The notes under the pieces were generated by a model. The model saw nothing but the letters and a program-made list of their open reading frames with translations. It did not search any database and had not been told where the DNA came from. From Norana najaformis (Eukaryota; Annelida; Clitellata; Crassiclitellata; Hormogastridae): a stretch of 64,000 nt of DNA. Numbering within the stretch: position 1 is the first letter of the stretch; each line of letters begins with the position of its first letter. The stretch spans positions 5,043,381 to 5,107,380 of the forward strand of contig OZ029929.1 in NCBI GenBank assembly GCA_964023275.1, in the 5' to 3' direction. Below are positions 1 through 11,139 of this stretch, in pieces. Made by a program: the position numbers and the translations under genes.

Positions 1-1440
1 CCAGAAAAGGGCGTCTCGGCATGCATCTTTTACCTTCACAACAATTTCCAACATAAACTGCTATTTTTCATGACTTTACCCCATTGGGGTAAGATACTAA
101 TGTATGTATGCTATTCATATCGCACCTTTTTAAGAACCTCACAAACATACTGAACATGGCTGCATAAGAGATCTGAACAGATGCAATTTAATAGCAGTTG
201 AAATGTTTCTGGAGTTATTGTTGTGGTTATTCTTCTTAATATTATACTTATTTTTTAAACCAATTCAATATGTGTGAAATTGTTATTTCAGCCCAATGCA
301 CAAAACATCAAAAATGCATGAAAAATTGTTGTAATTACACTGGAAATTCATTACAAAGCAATCTATAGAAGCTGTGCTCTGTGATGTTGTGTCGCAACGA
401 ATCTAACGCTGAACTGAATTTGGGATGCATGTCTGCAATCACCTATACCAGATTATTCCTGTCATTATGAACTGTGCTATTTGTAAGCAGGCTCCAATGT
501 ACTAAATTGTAATTGTAATAAGAAATTCATATAGCTCCACTCATCTGTGGTGCTCCCAATCTGACAACACAAAACCACGATCGACAGATCAATTAAAGTG
601 GTGGTTGTGGTTCTTTGTGTTATTACCTGTTTTAACTGAAAGGACCAAATTCCAAGGATATGAAAAATATTCTAAATACTACAGCAAGGACAGCATCATT
701 CAGATATGGCAAGTCCAGTTGGTGATGGATTTAAAAGCTGTGTGCAATTTGACAATAAAAAACTACACTTTTCATTTAAAAACTAAAACAGACTGCAGGT
801 AAACATGAAATAGTATGTGATGCACATCTTCACACCCAATTTAGGGCATTATATAAGAATTAAATTCAACAAATCCGAAGTGCTTACTGTAAAACTCCCC
901 CCACTGCTGTACTCAAGTGGTGCCAGTCCCCAAGCCTGGAAAAAGGAGGAGAGCAACATCAACAGCCTTTGATGTCATAAGATGTCGTTTAATATTAGAA
1001 CTACTGCTACTTCTTACACATTTGGGTCTGACATGTATAATTAGTCTCCAGTGGGATGTGGTAGAGGCGCTCATTTCCTTTTCTTATGCCACTGAGCTAG
1101 CAATGGATGAATCCCAAAGTTGTCTACGAACAGTCCTGACAAGACCATCACCAGACTTACTAGCTGCTACCATTACCAAATAATACAGCTTGAAGATGGA
1201 GGCACATGTGGCTCAAGGTTGTTACAGGTGCCTTTGTGAGTTACTTAAAAGGCGCTTTACAAATTTAGTGATACATACAGGCTTGAACCAGCAATAGCTG
1301 GATTACATTCTAACCCACTTTGAGAGGTACTTACGAGGCACTGTATTAAGTGTCTGAATACATATAGACCAAGCATCCTACCAATAGATCACTGTGTCTC
1401 GCATATACAAGCACAGTTGGAGGTCATTAAATTTGAAAGA
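1..1440. other. Intron of the NSD-like gene; no exon recognised
   Basis: AT-rich sequence. Short open frames (605-802, 917-1183) show no domain or splice support. Positions about 1225-1285 share the string CTTTGTGAGTTACTTAAAAGGCG with the 3' tail of the LINE fragment at 34.0-34.3 kb, and positions 120-165 resemble the tails AGCACCTTTCAAGAACCTC seen elsewhere in the window, so this intron contains dispersed repeat debris. Confidence 0.5.
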
Positions 1441-1445
1441 CTAAC

Positions 1446-2021
1446 CTGATTTTTCATGTGAAGAAGTCGTTTCATCGTTGTCCGAAAGTTCTCCATTTTT
1501 TCTTTTAGTTGGCAAAGGTGAAAGACCTGAAGTTCCAAGTTTTGCAACAGATTTTGAGTCCTCAATTTGTGCATTGGATTCCAACTTCTCTGGAGTTTCC
1601 ATGACTTCCAAAGACTTCTTTACACGCTTCGAAGGTGGTTCTAGGCCTTCCCTCAACAATTCATCTCCATCTTTAGTCACTCTCAGCCTCTTCCGTTTTG
1701 GGATCTTCGGTACCAGAGGCAAGGGTGTTAGACAGTTGGCATCGACAACAGATGTGTTCTGGAAAGTCACCAGCTTCTCAATGCGCTCACTCTGCACCAG
1801 TGGATATGTGGCTTCGGCAGCTGCAACAGCTATGTTCCAGGCACTGACGCGGAATGGTGAGACCTTGTAGAGCCGACGCTCCTTCTTGTGAATAGTCACC
1901 ATTTCAATGCAAAACTTTTCAAATGATGCCTTGCCCTCGTATGGGATAGCGGCACTTTCATTTACCCAACCTCTTTCCTTCTCATTTCCAAAGAACCGAA
2001 CATGAAATTGTCTTATACCAC
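1446..2021 (-). CDS. NSD-like gene, exon carrying the second half of the PWWP domain and a basic linker
   Basis: Starts at TGTGTTTTACAG|GTGGTATAAG, completing the Arg codon split by the previous intron to give TTRG, the same junction residues as vertebrate NSD PWWP1 (NTRG). It then reads RQFHVRFFGN, ERGWVNE and a helical stretch ending about AWNIAVAAAEA, as expected for the C-terminal helices of the domain. The second half is a Lys/Arg-rich, Ser-rich linker with possible nuclear localisation signals (KIPKRKRLR, PSKRVKK, PTKRK). It ends at TCAG|GTTAGT in phase 1. Confidence 0.88.
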
Positions 2022-4514
2022 CTGTAAAACACAATACAGTACAATAACCTGCAGGCAAACTTCAGAAATTTATAGCTACACAGAGCTTCTGCCCTAGTGG
2101 AATTTCTAGTAAGATATTGCAATACTCTTGCTTTGTACTCACAGAGTGCCATATATCGAGAAAATCACACCCAATTATTACATATCTATTTAACTCTTTG
2201 GCAGTTATGTTGTTTCGCAAAATTTTATCCCGAACAGTTTTTGAATAAGTTTTCACTTAAAAATCATCACAACAGACAATACATACATCATCTGAATTCT
2301 TTTTAAATTCTTGACAAGAATGACATCGAAAAATTTATAATGGCAAAAAAGTACTCCATAGTTCATGAAAAACTTTAAACCATTCAAAATTTAAAATGCT
2401 AATATTTCATAAAATTTAGAAAAGTTTTTATCAACAGCATAAAATGTAAAAGAACACTACCAAAGGTGCACATATAACAAACTTAAAACAAACAATTATG
2501 GCACTAAAAATAAAGTAGTTCAGTTTAGAGAGGATCGTGTAAGAAAGGCCTCGAAACATTTGCGACAAACATATTTCTGGCACTTTTCACAAAAATTTAC
2601 AGTTCTGGTTTCCTTATATTTGTCACCAGCTGTTTTTTTGATGAGCACAAACAGAACAACTTCTTCCAGGCAATTTAGAAATAGTGAAGTGATCGCCCCT
2701 CCACCAAACGATTCGGCACAAAGTTTTACAAGCTATGCCGGTAGAATTGACCATGAGCTCTGGTGCTCACGGGTCAATTCTACCGGCATATCTTGTAAAA
2801 CTTTGCGCCGAATTGGTAATGTTTACCCGTACGCCATCATCAGTAATAATATCAGCTGTCATCTGCTCGTCACCATCACTGATGAAGTTCCGAAAAGTCT
2901 TAAATCATCCAAGTCGGCTGTTTGAAGAGCCTTCAAAACATCTGCGGTGCTATATAATCTTCCCTTTTTTACCACATACTACGAGGGATTTAACATTAAA
3001 ATAATGAACGTAAACAAAATCGCAGAGCAATAGTAATTATCAATTGATTTATTTTGTGTAAATACATGGAAAAACCAAGTACTGGGAATTTTTTCACTTA
3101 AGTATTGAGTCAGCTGCTGATAGATATAAAGAAAATTCTACATATATCTAATTATAGGCAAGGGAACAGTTATTTTACATTGCGGTCAAAATCAACTGCA
3201 TTCGTCGCCAAAGAGTTAATGAATTTATAAGAGAAATGATGGAAGCTGAATCTTACGTGTCGTAACTCGTGTGTAGATCGGCTCGTGTGGATGGCAGCTG
3301 ACCATGCATGGCCACCATGGATGACCAGTTACTTTTGCCCACAACATATCCCCAATGAGCCAACGTATGCAGTCTGGCAAAGCACTTGAAGACTTGACGC
3401 CAAGGTCCACAGCAGAGGCAGGAGACTTGGCTCTGTCTGGACTTGTCTCCTGCCAAAGAAAGAACAAGTCTTTTATCAGCAAAACACAATTTTTCATTTA
3501 TCAGTTCTTCTTCCAGCTATAAGACTTGAAAGTAATGTACGTAATGAAAACAGATGATCATGGAGAAACTCAACCTAAGACAATACATAAGGTGAAGTAA
3601 CGACATGTTCATCAGCTATCAAAATTGCCATTCTGACTGTTTCAGGTTCAATACACTGCGGCATGCAATAAGTTTTGACAAGGTGCTAAATTAGCATTAT
3701 ACTTTTTGCCTTTTAAAATGATCCATCACCTCACCCTTATTACCCCACCATATCAGAATTATCTTTTGTGTCTTTAACTTAACACAACATAATACAATGC
3801 TTCATTGCACCTGGAAAACACTGCAACATCATTAGCCGTCTTAGATATAGTTTCAATTTACAGAAACAAAACCTGTTGTGCTGGCACAACTGTTGACTCA
3901 GAAGCTGTGGATGACACAGAAGAAGGCGGATAGATCAGATCGACAACATCTAAGGTCTGGATCTCCTGCATCTTCAGGTCTCTCTTGATCTGCAGCTGTT
4001 TTCTGAGATCTCCCTTTGTCTTCGTATGCCTTGGCCTCTCTCCCTCCAACTCGGCAGAGGACATCCCCTCTGAATAAATGCGGCCAGGGCTCTCGTGAAC
4101 CAAAGCAACAGACAGAAAGCTCTCTTCAGCAAGGTCTGCCGGACGATTCTCCGCACTTGATGAAATTTTGCTGCTTGGGGTTTCACAATGGTCATTTTCA
4201 GGACCATCCCCCTGAGTAATCAACCCATTCGTATCCAATACCGTAGGTTCTTGTCGAACTGACTTCTCGTCTGCGATGTTCTTCGTCTCAGTAACTTTTA
4301 TCTTCTTGTCATTCAGTACAAGCTCTTTTACCAACCCTCCTTTCACATCCGCATCTTCACCTGCAACCGGAAGATTGAGTACTGGCTCTTTCGCTGCCTG
4401 ATTTTTATCCACGTCTCTTTTCACCAGTTGCTTCACCTGATCTGCCACTTGCTGACCATTTACCACAAGGTCCCTGGCCTGCGGTTCCTTAGGTGTCTGC
4501 TCCTTCATCACCAT
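1446..4514 (-). CDS. NSD-family histone H3K36 methyltransferase, N-terminal part with PWWP domain (partial, continues off the left edge)
   Basis: Three exons on the minus strand are joined by matching phases: 4533-3873, 3449-3257 and 2021-1446. Acceptors are TGTACAG, TTGGCAG and TTTTACAG; donors are CAG|GTTTTG, CAC|GTAAGA and CAG|GTTAGT. From the ATG at 4514 (GACGAAATGG, purine at -3 and G at +4) about 470 residues are encoded. Residues 1-214 are polar, rich in Lys, Glu and Asp, with no domain. Residues about 246-340 form a PWWP domain: IGDMLWAKVTGHPWWPCMV, then across the exon junction TRVTTRGIRQFHVRFFGN and ERGWVNE, which closely follows the first PWWP of animal NSD1/2/3. NSD proteins mono- and dimethylate H3K36 in the nucleus and this PWWP reads H3K36 methylation. 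The PHD and SET domains are not in the window. The last donor leaves phase 1, so the gene continues below position 1446. I saw no further exon in 1-1440. Confidence 0.88.
2194..3215 (-). mobile_element. Internally deleted piggyBac-type element (TTAA target duplication) in an NSD intron
   Basis: Both ends read TTAACTCTTTGGC inward: TTAA at 2190-2193 on the left and TTAA at 3216-3219 on the right, in inverted orientation. That is the TTAA target duplication with matching terminal repeats typical of piggyBac. On the minus strand, 2690-2530 reads a degenerate C-terminal Cys-rich finger (GRSCSVCAHQK, then shifted frame NFCEKCQKYVCRKCFEAF ending in a stop), the usual end of piggyBac transposases. 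About 2960-2815 reads an N-terminal-like acidic segment with a frame change. The DDE catalytic core is missing and frames are broken, so the copy cannot move by itself. Confidence 0.8.
2711..2813. repeat. Long hairpin (42-bp inverted repeat) inside the piggyBac relic
   Basis: Positions 2711-2752 and 2772-2813 are inverted copies differing at two or three positions, separated by 19 bases. The loop contains TGAGC/GCTCA, which extends the pairing. The hairpin lies where the N-terminal-like and C-terminal-like transposase remnants meet, so it marks the internal deletion junction of the element. Confidence 0.85.
3257..3449 (-). CDS. NSD-like gene, exon carrying the first half of the PWWP domain
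   Basis: Bounded by TTCTTTCTTTGGCAG|GAG and ACGACAC|GTAAGA. The 193 nt enter in phase 0 and leave in phase 1. The exon encodes a Ser/Pro linker followed by IGDMLWAKVTGHPWWPCMV, including the family-defining PWWP tetrapeptide and the GD and WAK positions of beta strand 1. A piggyBac relic sits in the following intron about 40 bp from the donor. Confidence 0.9.
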
Positions 4515-4533
4515 TTCGTCATCAATCCCTAAT
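3873..4533 (-). CDS. NSD-like gene, first coding exon (Lys/Glu/Asp-rich N terminus)
   Basis: The exon begins after CTTTTTTGTACAG at 4534 and ends at CAACAG|GTTTTG. It is open in one frame for 220 codons and gives acidic and basic stretches such as KEQTPKEPQARD and VKQLVKRDVDKNQ, with no recognisable domain. The first in-frame ATG is at 4514. An earlier out-of-frame ATG (GATTGATGACG) opens only a very short frame. The frame stays open upstream of the acceptor, but that stretch reads hydrophobic residues from the polypyrimidine tract and is more likely intron. The donor is weak at +3 to +6; phase 0 agreement with the next exon supports it. Confidence 0.75.
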
Positions 4534-4619
4534 CTGTACAAAAAAGTCCAGAAAAGACTCATCACGGTTACTGAAAACACCCTAAGCATAATCTAATGTA
4601 AACAGAAATTTTATTATGC

Positions 4620-6300
4620 AACCCTGATTTTACGCATACAGTAACAATTTAAAACAATTTTATTACCAGTAAAAAATAACGCTTATTAAAATAATATTTT
4701 ATAAAATTAAATGCTGCTAATGATGATGACAATAGCCATAATCTGTGCAATGAGCGCAAAAGATTTATCAACTAAACGTATTAAGTCCAAATGGTAAAAT
4801 TTCAGATTAGGCTGGCAAGTTATTAGCATGTTAGTCTTCACAAAGAGACCAGAAACTTCTTCCAAACTATATCATTAATCAAATATGACTTTTTGTATAA
4901 CTTTATTTTCAACTCCCCAGAAGAGAACATCAGTCCCTTCAGCTAACCCTGGAGAAGTAAAGCAGGCATGATGCTAGTGACTTAATTTTTTAGCCTCAAC
5001 ATGCCGGGGTGGATAGGCAGCTCTCCTCACCATCTGGTTCTCCAACCAAAAATATAGCAATGTACTATTTTATAGCTGATTCTACCAGAGGCAAAAATGG
5101 AGCAGAAATCTTCAAATATCTTTCAGTACCGGCAAGGATTTGAACCTCTGGATTGATAGTTCAGCACACTACCCATCTGACTAATGTACATTCTAAAGTT
5201 CCACTAAAACCAAGAAAAATTAACAAAAGTATTTGAACCATCAACTGACATGTAAGCAAGTAGGGAAGAGCTGTCAGATTTACAGCACAATTTACATTTT
5301 GTTTGCACCCAATGTTTCTTGATGTCAGATCGTTCAAAGCAAATATATATTACTGATTGCTGATATATTTCATTTCCTTTATTAAAGTTCAGTTGGCAGT
5401 CTAGTGACTGGACATAAGGTGCATGTGGCAAAATGTGCAGCAGAATTAATGGTTCCAACATTTTAGAACTAGAGCTGGGGACGAAGGAAAGTAACAACTA
5501 TAAGAAAAATTCTGTTGATGCTCTCCAGAATATTTTGATCCAAGACCTTTTTGGGAAAAAAATGAATGACCTAAATTGAAAATGACCCACAGGATTAATT
5601 ATGTAAATTACCTGAAAAATATAAATATGCCCTCAACATATTCACCAAATTCTTTAACATTACCAAATGTAAGTGAATAACATGCTGTCCCACAACAAAA
5701 TTTCATTATGATGTTGAAAATGCATGGTCTTATACAATAAATACCTTGACATTACTATTACTGCTATTACACTACACTTGTTTAATATTTTAAACATTTC
5801 TGCTTTGATTCAGCAACCGTGAAAACGGAGAATCATCCCCCTAACAAAGCATCACGGGATCGCATATCAAATACGGAACCCTTGATATTATTAAAACTCA
5901 ACAAAATTACATTACATGACTACATATGGCGCCCTTTCCATTTTGAAAAAAATGTAACAGTTTCGGGATATAATTTAATTCCTGCACAAAGCACAACGGT
6001 CAACTTTTGAGACGCATTCTTGTTACACGATTCAATCCAAATCTGATAATTTTATGTCCGATCGCCAGTTTTTAGATAGAATTTCACAGGTTTAAGCGAG
6101 GGACTATTTTCAGCAGAACTTCAAGACAAGGACCGTCAACCATGGAAGGTTGATGCAGAATTCTGACGTCTCGAACGATGCAGTTTTCTTTCATCCTTGC
6201 CCTTTTCTCTTCGTTCGCATTTTTAATATGACCTGGCAACTTTACCAAATAAAAGTGTAACGAAACGAAAAGTTTTGAATCGCGTGAAAACAAGAAAATC
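4620..6300. other. Probable first intron of the NSD-like gene
   Basis: AT-rich sequence without supported exons, containing one tRNA-derived SINE (4975-5200). Short frames at 5204-5497 and 5819-6010 have no domain. The assignment as intron depends on the proposed first exon near 6306-6350. Confidence 0.4.
4975..5200 (-). repeat. tRNA-derived SINE
   Basis: On the minus strand a tRNA-like head (about 5195-5130) shows a box A-like TTAGTCAGATGGGTAG and a box B GAGGTTCAAATCC with tRNA spacing. The unrelated body (GGGTGGATAGGCAGCTC on the plus strand) resembles the second copy at 15285-15480. The spacing and the second copy argue for a SINE rather than a functional tRNA gene. Confidence 0.6.
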
Positions 6301-6305
6301 CTTAC

Positions 6306-6390
6306 AATTTTTGCAATCCTGCCGGCACCCCGCATAAGTGCGAGACCGCGGGAAGATACCTAAATATCATTGGCTGCTGAATTTGGGTCG
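6306..6390 (-). promoter_or_regulatory. Candidate promoter and non-coding first exon of the NSD-like gene
   Basis: On the minus strand a CCAAT box (6373-6369, context CAGCCAATGAT) is followed by a CpG-containing stretch and a strong donor, AAAATT|GTAAGG, at 6306. Joining this donor to the acceptor at 4533 gives a short upstream frame beginning ATGCGGGGTGCC that stops soon after the junction, so the main start would be the ATG at 4514. This placement is inferred from position and splice signals only; transcript data would settle it. Confidence 0.35.
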
Positions 6391-7950
6391 AGTGTAATTC
6401 CCCGAGCTTTCCAACCAAAGACGTTCCGATTATTTAGGTCACAGTCACAACAAAATGGAAGATGTAGATAAAGCCCTGAAATGATCTAATGGTTACAAGT
6501 AGTCGTAGCAGAAATTTCGATAGTTTTACACAAGCAATGGATAAACAAGTTATATCTCGTTATATCTTTTATCCTTACATAAGTATTTATCATTCTACTC
6601 GTATTATTTCACCGTATCGGAACAATCTTTTGTGAAATTGTGAAATATGTCACGGAAATTCATTTGCATTTGGTTAAAATGGACCATTAACGGGTCAAAC
6701 GCTGGACAATAATCACCTCAAAACACCGACGGTATTGCCTCGCTCGATTGCTTAATTAAAAACACATCAAAAGAGATTTGGCAAGTCGAAATGTGCAAAA
6801 ATAAACCAAATTCACGCATCCAACAACCTCGATTTGAAGCAATTTCGGTTAACACTACCTATTGCTGATAACACTGTTTACTGTTGTAGCCCAAACAAAC
6901 TTTAACCGCTTGCTGTCTCCGGTTGAATATTGTAATACAAAATTCAATTTGTAATAAATATAATAACTTTTACTACAATAACAATTTATATGCAATTTTA
7001 CCATTGTGATAAACTGCTGCTTGATATATCATTTCTCCATGTCAACCGTACATTGCATTGCATTAGTTATGCAAAGAATAAATTTTTATTTCAGACTACC
7101 AAATAGCCTATTTCTTGATTCTTAGAACACCAATGGTTTATTAATGTAATTTTAAATAAATAAATATATTAAAAAAGGGAAATAATGCAGGCGAAACTTA
7201 GTTCAACATGGCCATTTTCATGCAGCATAGCCACTTAAGAATTCTACTATCCGGTAAAATTACTGTGTCCTAGCTACTGCGCGGCCTGAACGTATTTTCT
7301 TTAGAAGTGGCGCAGTGCATACACAAGGAACCTCAGGGATGCATTTTGTGACCAAGTAAATTGTATAATACATCCGAATTTACTAAAATGTGCGCCTAAC
7401 ATGCACACAAATACAGAAGTTTGTATACAGCTCTCCCTCTTTGATAGGCATTTACTGAATTACAGGAAGCAATATTTTGTCAGTAAAACGACCCATAGAA
7501 AGAACAGCAAAGTAATAGGTAACAGTAACCAGCACTGACTGTCATTTACCAGGGTATTTACATAGCGCCACTTCGTGAACACTCGTGACAAAGAAGATAT
7601 GTCACATCTCGCGGGATACGGGCGTAATATAATTACGGGCCTGTCAACAAGAGCCCATCTATTTGACCCGTTTTCACTAGACCCATAACTATATATGCAC
7701 AGGTTTATTATGTATATTTAGGTACTAGGGTTAGATGTATATAACGGGTATATATATGCATGTATAAATATACGTTCAGTGACCAAAATTATTTCTAGTA
7801 GCTTCACAATCTGGTAGCCTTTTGTCAGATTAGCCTAAAAAGTTGAAGGTTTATGAATCAAGTGATAATTAACATCTGTCATGAACAAAATTAACGTTCC
7901 AATGCAGGAACTTAATGCAGCCTATCACATTCTTAAAGCAAAAGTAATGT
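6391..7950. other. Intergenic sequence, no gene seen
   Basis: AT-rich, with no open frame that resembles a protein and no tandem array. A short GCGCCACTTC motif occurs near 7565 and inverted near 7305. Confidence 0.4.
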
Positions 7951-8036
7951 CTGATAACAGCAGACTCCAATATGGTCAAAATCAAGCACATCCGCTGTGG
8001 CCCTGCAAGCAGTTTATATGGCTATTACAAAAACAG

Positions 8037-8754
8037 TGCCATCCATCCATCCTCCAACCATTCATCAAATCAATTATCCGTCCATTCTCCAACCATCATC
8101 CATCCTCACCAATCATCCAATCTCCAGCCATCCAATCTATTCATTCCACCTCACCGTCTTCCGTCCGTCCGTCCATCCATCCAATCCATTCATCCAACGA
8201 ACCATCCTTCTATCTATTCATCCCATCCCACCACCATCCATCCATTCATCCTCCATCCATCCAACCCTCCAACCAACCAACCATCATTTCATTCCACCAT
8301 CTCACCATCCATCCACCCACCCACCCATCCAATCATTCATCCCTCAAACCAGCCATTCTTCTATCTATTCATCCCACTCCACCATCCATCCATCCCATCC
8401 ATCCATCAATCAAGCCATCCATCAATCAATCAATCCATCCATCAATCCATCCATCAATCCATCCATCAATCCATCCATCTAATCATTCATCTATCCAACC
8501 AGCCATCCTATCTATTCATTCCATCCAACCACCACCACCACCATCCATCCATCCTCCATCCATCCATACACCCAACCATCCTTTCATCCTACCATCCCAC
8601 CATCCATCCACCCACCCACCAACCCAATCAATCATTCATCCCTCCAACCAGCCATCCTTCTATCCATCCATCCCACTCCATCCATCCATCCATCCCTCCT
8701 TCCATCCATCCATCCATCCATCCATCCATCCATCCATCCATCCATCCATCCATG
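8037..8754. repeat. CATC/CATT-type tetranucleotide array, about 0.72 kb
   Basis: Degenerate repeats of CATC with interspersed CATT, CAAC and CACC units, becoming pure (ATCC)n at 8685-8754. All three forward frames stay open because the repeat has no stop codon; the resulting His/Pro/Ser/Ile repeats are not a gene. Confidence 0.95.
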
Positions 8755-9035
8755 GGCATTCTGTTCTCGTATCTGCTCTTACCATACAGTAATCAGTAAT
8801 TGTAAGAGAATGCACAGCATTCTTCAGAAGCCGGATTTGGGCTTATAAAGCCTGAGGCCTATAGTATGTCTGTACTACGCCATTAAAATTGATGTTTGGT
8901 GGCACTACGCATTACCGTTGCCAGTGCACTGTTGGAATGTTTTGTCTGGCGATAAAGCACACCGAATATAGCCTACAACCAGATAGTGACTTTTACTTCT
9001 GTCCAACTCGGGATTTTTGCAGTGCCCAGTTATAT

Positions 9036-9310
9036 CATAATCTCAAGATTTCTACAGCGCACGATGAAAGCTAAGTCGCGGAACCAGCTTATTCGCAGGC
9101 GCTCAGTTAAAACAAAATCAATAGGCAAGAAGGGTTCGGTTCCAGGTCAAGATCCTTGAGTCAGACAGGCAGTCCGTCAGATGGCTACGGTGTGTGCTGT
9201 TTGGAATTGGATTCGTAGGACAGATACGGAGAAGAAGAGGAATCAGGATAGGATCTGCGGAAGAGGAGTGTTTTAAGTTCTGAGTGGAAGACCTGCGCAG
9301 AGATTGCAAG
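9036..9310 (-). mobile_element. LINE 3' end, family 1 (minus orientation)
   Basis: Begins with ATCTCAAGATTTCTACAGCG (the 3' tail in antisense) and continues with AAAGCTAAGTCGCGG and CAGGCGCTCAGT. The minus strand reads ADPILIPLLLRICP. The same sequence recurs at 54285-54600, 55010-55215 and 58145-58385, where the 54-kb copy reaches into a reverse-transcriptase frame. Confidence 0.75.
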
Positions 9311-9329
9311 GATTAAAGTATGATATTGG

Positions 9330-9830
9330 CTTATGCAAGACAATGCGCTGGAGCAGCAAAAAGGCTAACTCAGCCTTAGGTATGACCAAAAGGGCAATAG
9401 TTACTAGAGACACGGACATATTAGTGAGTTTGTAGAAATCACTGGTGAGGCTACAGCTGGAAAACTGTATCCAGGTATGGAATCCATATCTGAAACATGA
9501 CACAGAACAACTGGAGAAAGTAATTACGGGTTACAAGGATCTGAGCTATGAAGAACGGTTGAAAGGGGGGGGGGGGGGCTAACAACACTGAAGAGAAGGA
9601 GGGGCAGCAGAGGCGACCTAATTGAAGCTTAGACGACCATCGCCTGAAAGGAGGCAGTGCAGTGGAGGAGGTTCTCTGAATTAGCACCCAGTAAGGCGAC
9701 TGGGGGCCACAGATATAAATTTAAGAAACCGAAAGGAACAGTAGGGCAGAAGTTCTTCGGTGCAAGAGTTGTAGGCTTGTGGAATAGTTTGGATGATAGC
9801 ACTATTACAGCTTTTTAGAAAAAACAGGAA
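9330..9830 (+). mobile_element. CR1-like LINE, C-terminal reverse-transcriptase remnant
   Basis: The plus strand in shifting frames reads KKANSALGMTKRAIVTRD, then a stop and KSLVRLQLENCIQVWNPYL, then YKDLSYEERLKG, a G homopolymer, and RRGSRGDLIEA. These match in order the C-terminal region of CR1-type LINE polymerases (SLVRPHLEYCVQVWSPYL, LSYEERLKALGL, RRLRGDLIE). Stops and frameshifts show it is dead. It continues to a motif like KFFGARVVGLWNSLDD, the usual end of such ORFs. Confidence 0.75.
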
Positions 9831-10073
9831 GGATTGGCTATTAAGCATTCTTAGTTCATTTACATTGGTTCTAACACAGATTATATGTCTTCCGAACCAT
9901 TAAAAACCCATGTTATGTTATGTCTACACATTTGGTCATATTAGTAGCTACTCTTACTGTACGTTATTCTTAAGTGAAGTGTGGCCAGAATACATATACG
10001 GATATTGACTGTCAAGCACTCTTGTTGATTACCATAAAGGCAATACTGTTTGGCAGTCGGCCACAGGTCATCT

Positions 10074-10400
10074 AATGTAATTTAATCACTTCTATAGCGC
10101 CGTTATCATAATGCACAAGGCACCAACAGACGGTCACTCAAGGGAAATGGTAGCCAAAAATCGTAATCCATTGGAACAGCCAGGTCAAAATCCGATGTCA
10201 GGTCATGCTATAATTATCCAGGACTACAATACTCCGTATGCAATACTTAAGCAAATAAATTGCAATCTCAGACACCATCAGATGGGTTGCTGTGGATTTG
10301 TGGTGGTCATGTTTGAGCCTCAGCCAAAGGATCTTTCAATCTTGGGGCAACATTTCTGAGGAGTTTCCGTAAAGGAGTGTAAGCAAGTGTGCTACCTTTA
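10074..10400 (-). mobile_element. Fragment of family-2 LINE tail and adjoining dispersed repeat
   Basis: Contains CTATAGCGCCGTTATCATAATGCACAAGGC, the same tail as at 12.1 and 14.4 kb, followed at 10310-10400 by CAGCCAAAGGATCTTTCAATCTTGGGGC, which recurs inverted near 44940-44995. No coding frame survives. Confidence 0.45.
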
Positions 10401-10587
10401 AATTTAGTGTAGCTGGAAAGCCAATGAAAGCAACCTATTGTCTTGTAATAAAGAAATGTGACAATGCACCACTGCCAATTAGCATGGAATACTTGAGACA
10501 GAAGTATCTGGCTGCAAGAAGCCACACTGACTGTGCTGTTTCTAGACAACTTAGCTAAAAATAATGCATTTCACATTTCATGTCATA

Positions 10588-10647
10588 TTATATATATATA
10601 TAGGTTTAATTAATGGCATGGTTACAGATCTAGTATATATATACTAG

Positions 10648-10697
<50 letters not shown>
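10588..10697. repeat. (TA)n microsatellite
   Basis: Two AT-alternating blocks, the longer running about 10648-10697 without interruption apart from its edges. Confidence 0.9.
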
Positions 10698-10700
<3 letters not shown>

Positions 10701-11029
10701 CTATTTTGTACATAGAGGCTAGTTATTCCGCTGTTTCTCCATTTCTTAGTTTGTGTAGTGAAGAAATGTATAATTGTGTATACAGTGAAGAAATACTGTT
10801 ACCACTCCCACCCCTTACCATCATTTTACTGGAGTTTGAAAAATCTTTCAAGATGAAAGGTCAGAGGGCATTGTTTTGGGATGTCACTCTGTCACTGCAT
10901 AGTTGGCGCCACAGGCACTGACAGTGACTGCTGTCATTCAGCATTTGTAATGGACTGGATGCTTGAACGACTGTTGGGTGAAGACAGGTTAACCCAACGT
11001 CAACAACATTATATGTAGGACATATGATA

Positions 11030-11120
11030 AATGTAACTGCACATGTTTTTCTACAGCGACCGACCGTATGGCCTCGTCCCTGCTCATACTTCAGTGAATT
11101 TATATGATGCCCAAAAGACA
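11030..11120 (-). repeat. SINE tail fragment, GACCGTATGGCCTCG family
   Basis: CTACAGCGACCGACCGTATGGCCTCGTCCCTGCTCAT matches copies at 21010-21130 (inverted), 34550-34805, 45130-45250 (inverted) and 53655-53900, defining one dispersed family. Confidence 0.6.
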
Positions 11121-11139
11121 AGATTCCCACACATTATTT

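Noticed and set aside
917..1183. 88-codon plus-strand frame starting VPVPKPGKRRR
   Set aside because: Lies in an NSD intron with no splice partners and no homologous domain; followed by a LINE-type tail, so probably repeat debris.
1478..1870. 130-codon plus-strand open frame
   Set aside because: It is the shadow of the NSD-like PWWP exon on the minus strand, which has homology and splice support.
5130..5197. Functional tRNA gene on the minus strand
   Set aside because: Box A and box B are present, but no clean cloverleaf could be drawn and the head is attached to a repeat body that recurs at 15.3 kb, so it is a SINE.
8037..8754. Possible CRISPR-like array
   Set aside because: Short tetranucleotide units without unique spacers in an animal genome; it is a microsatellite.
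7881..8799. Open frames of up to 303 codons with His/Pro/Ser/Ile repeats
   Set aside because: They are translations of a CATC/CATT tetranucleotide array that lacks stop codons in all forward frames; no splice or start context supports a gene.
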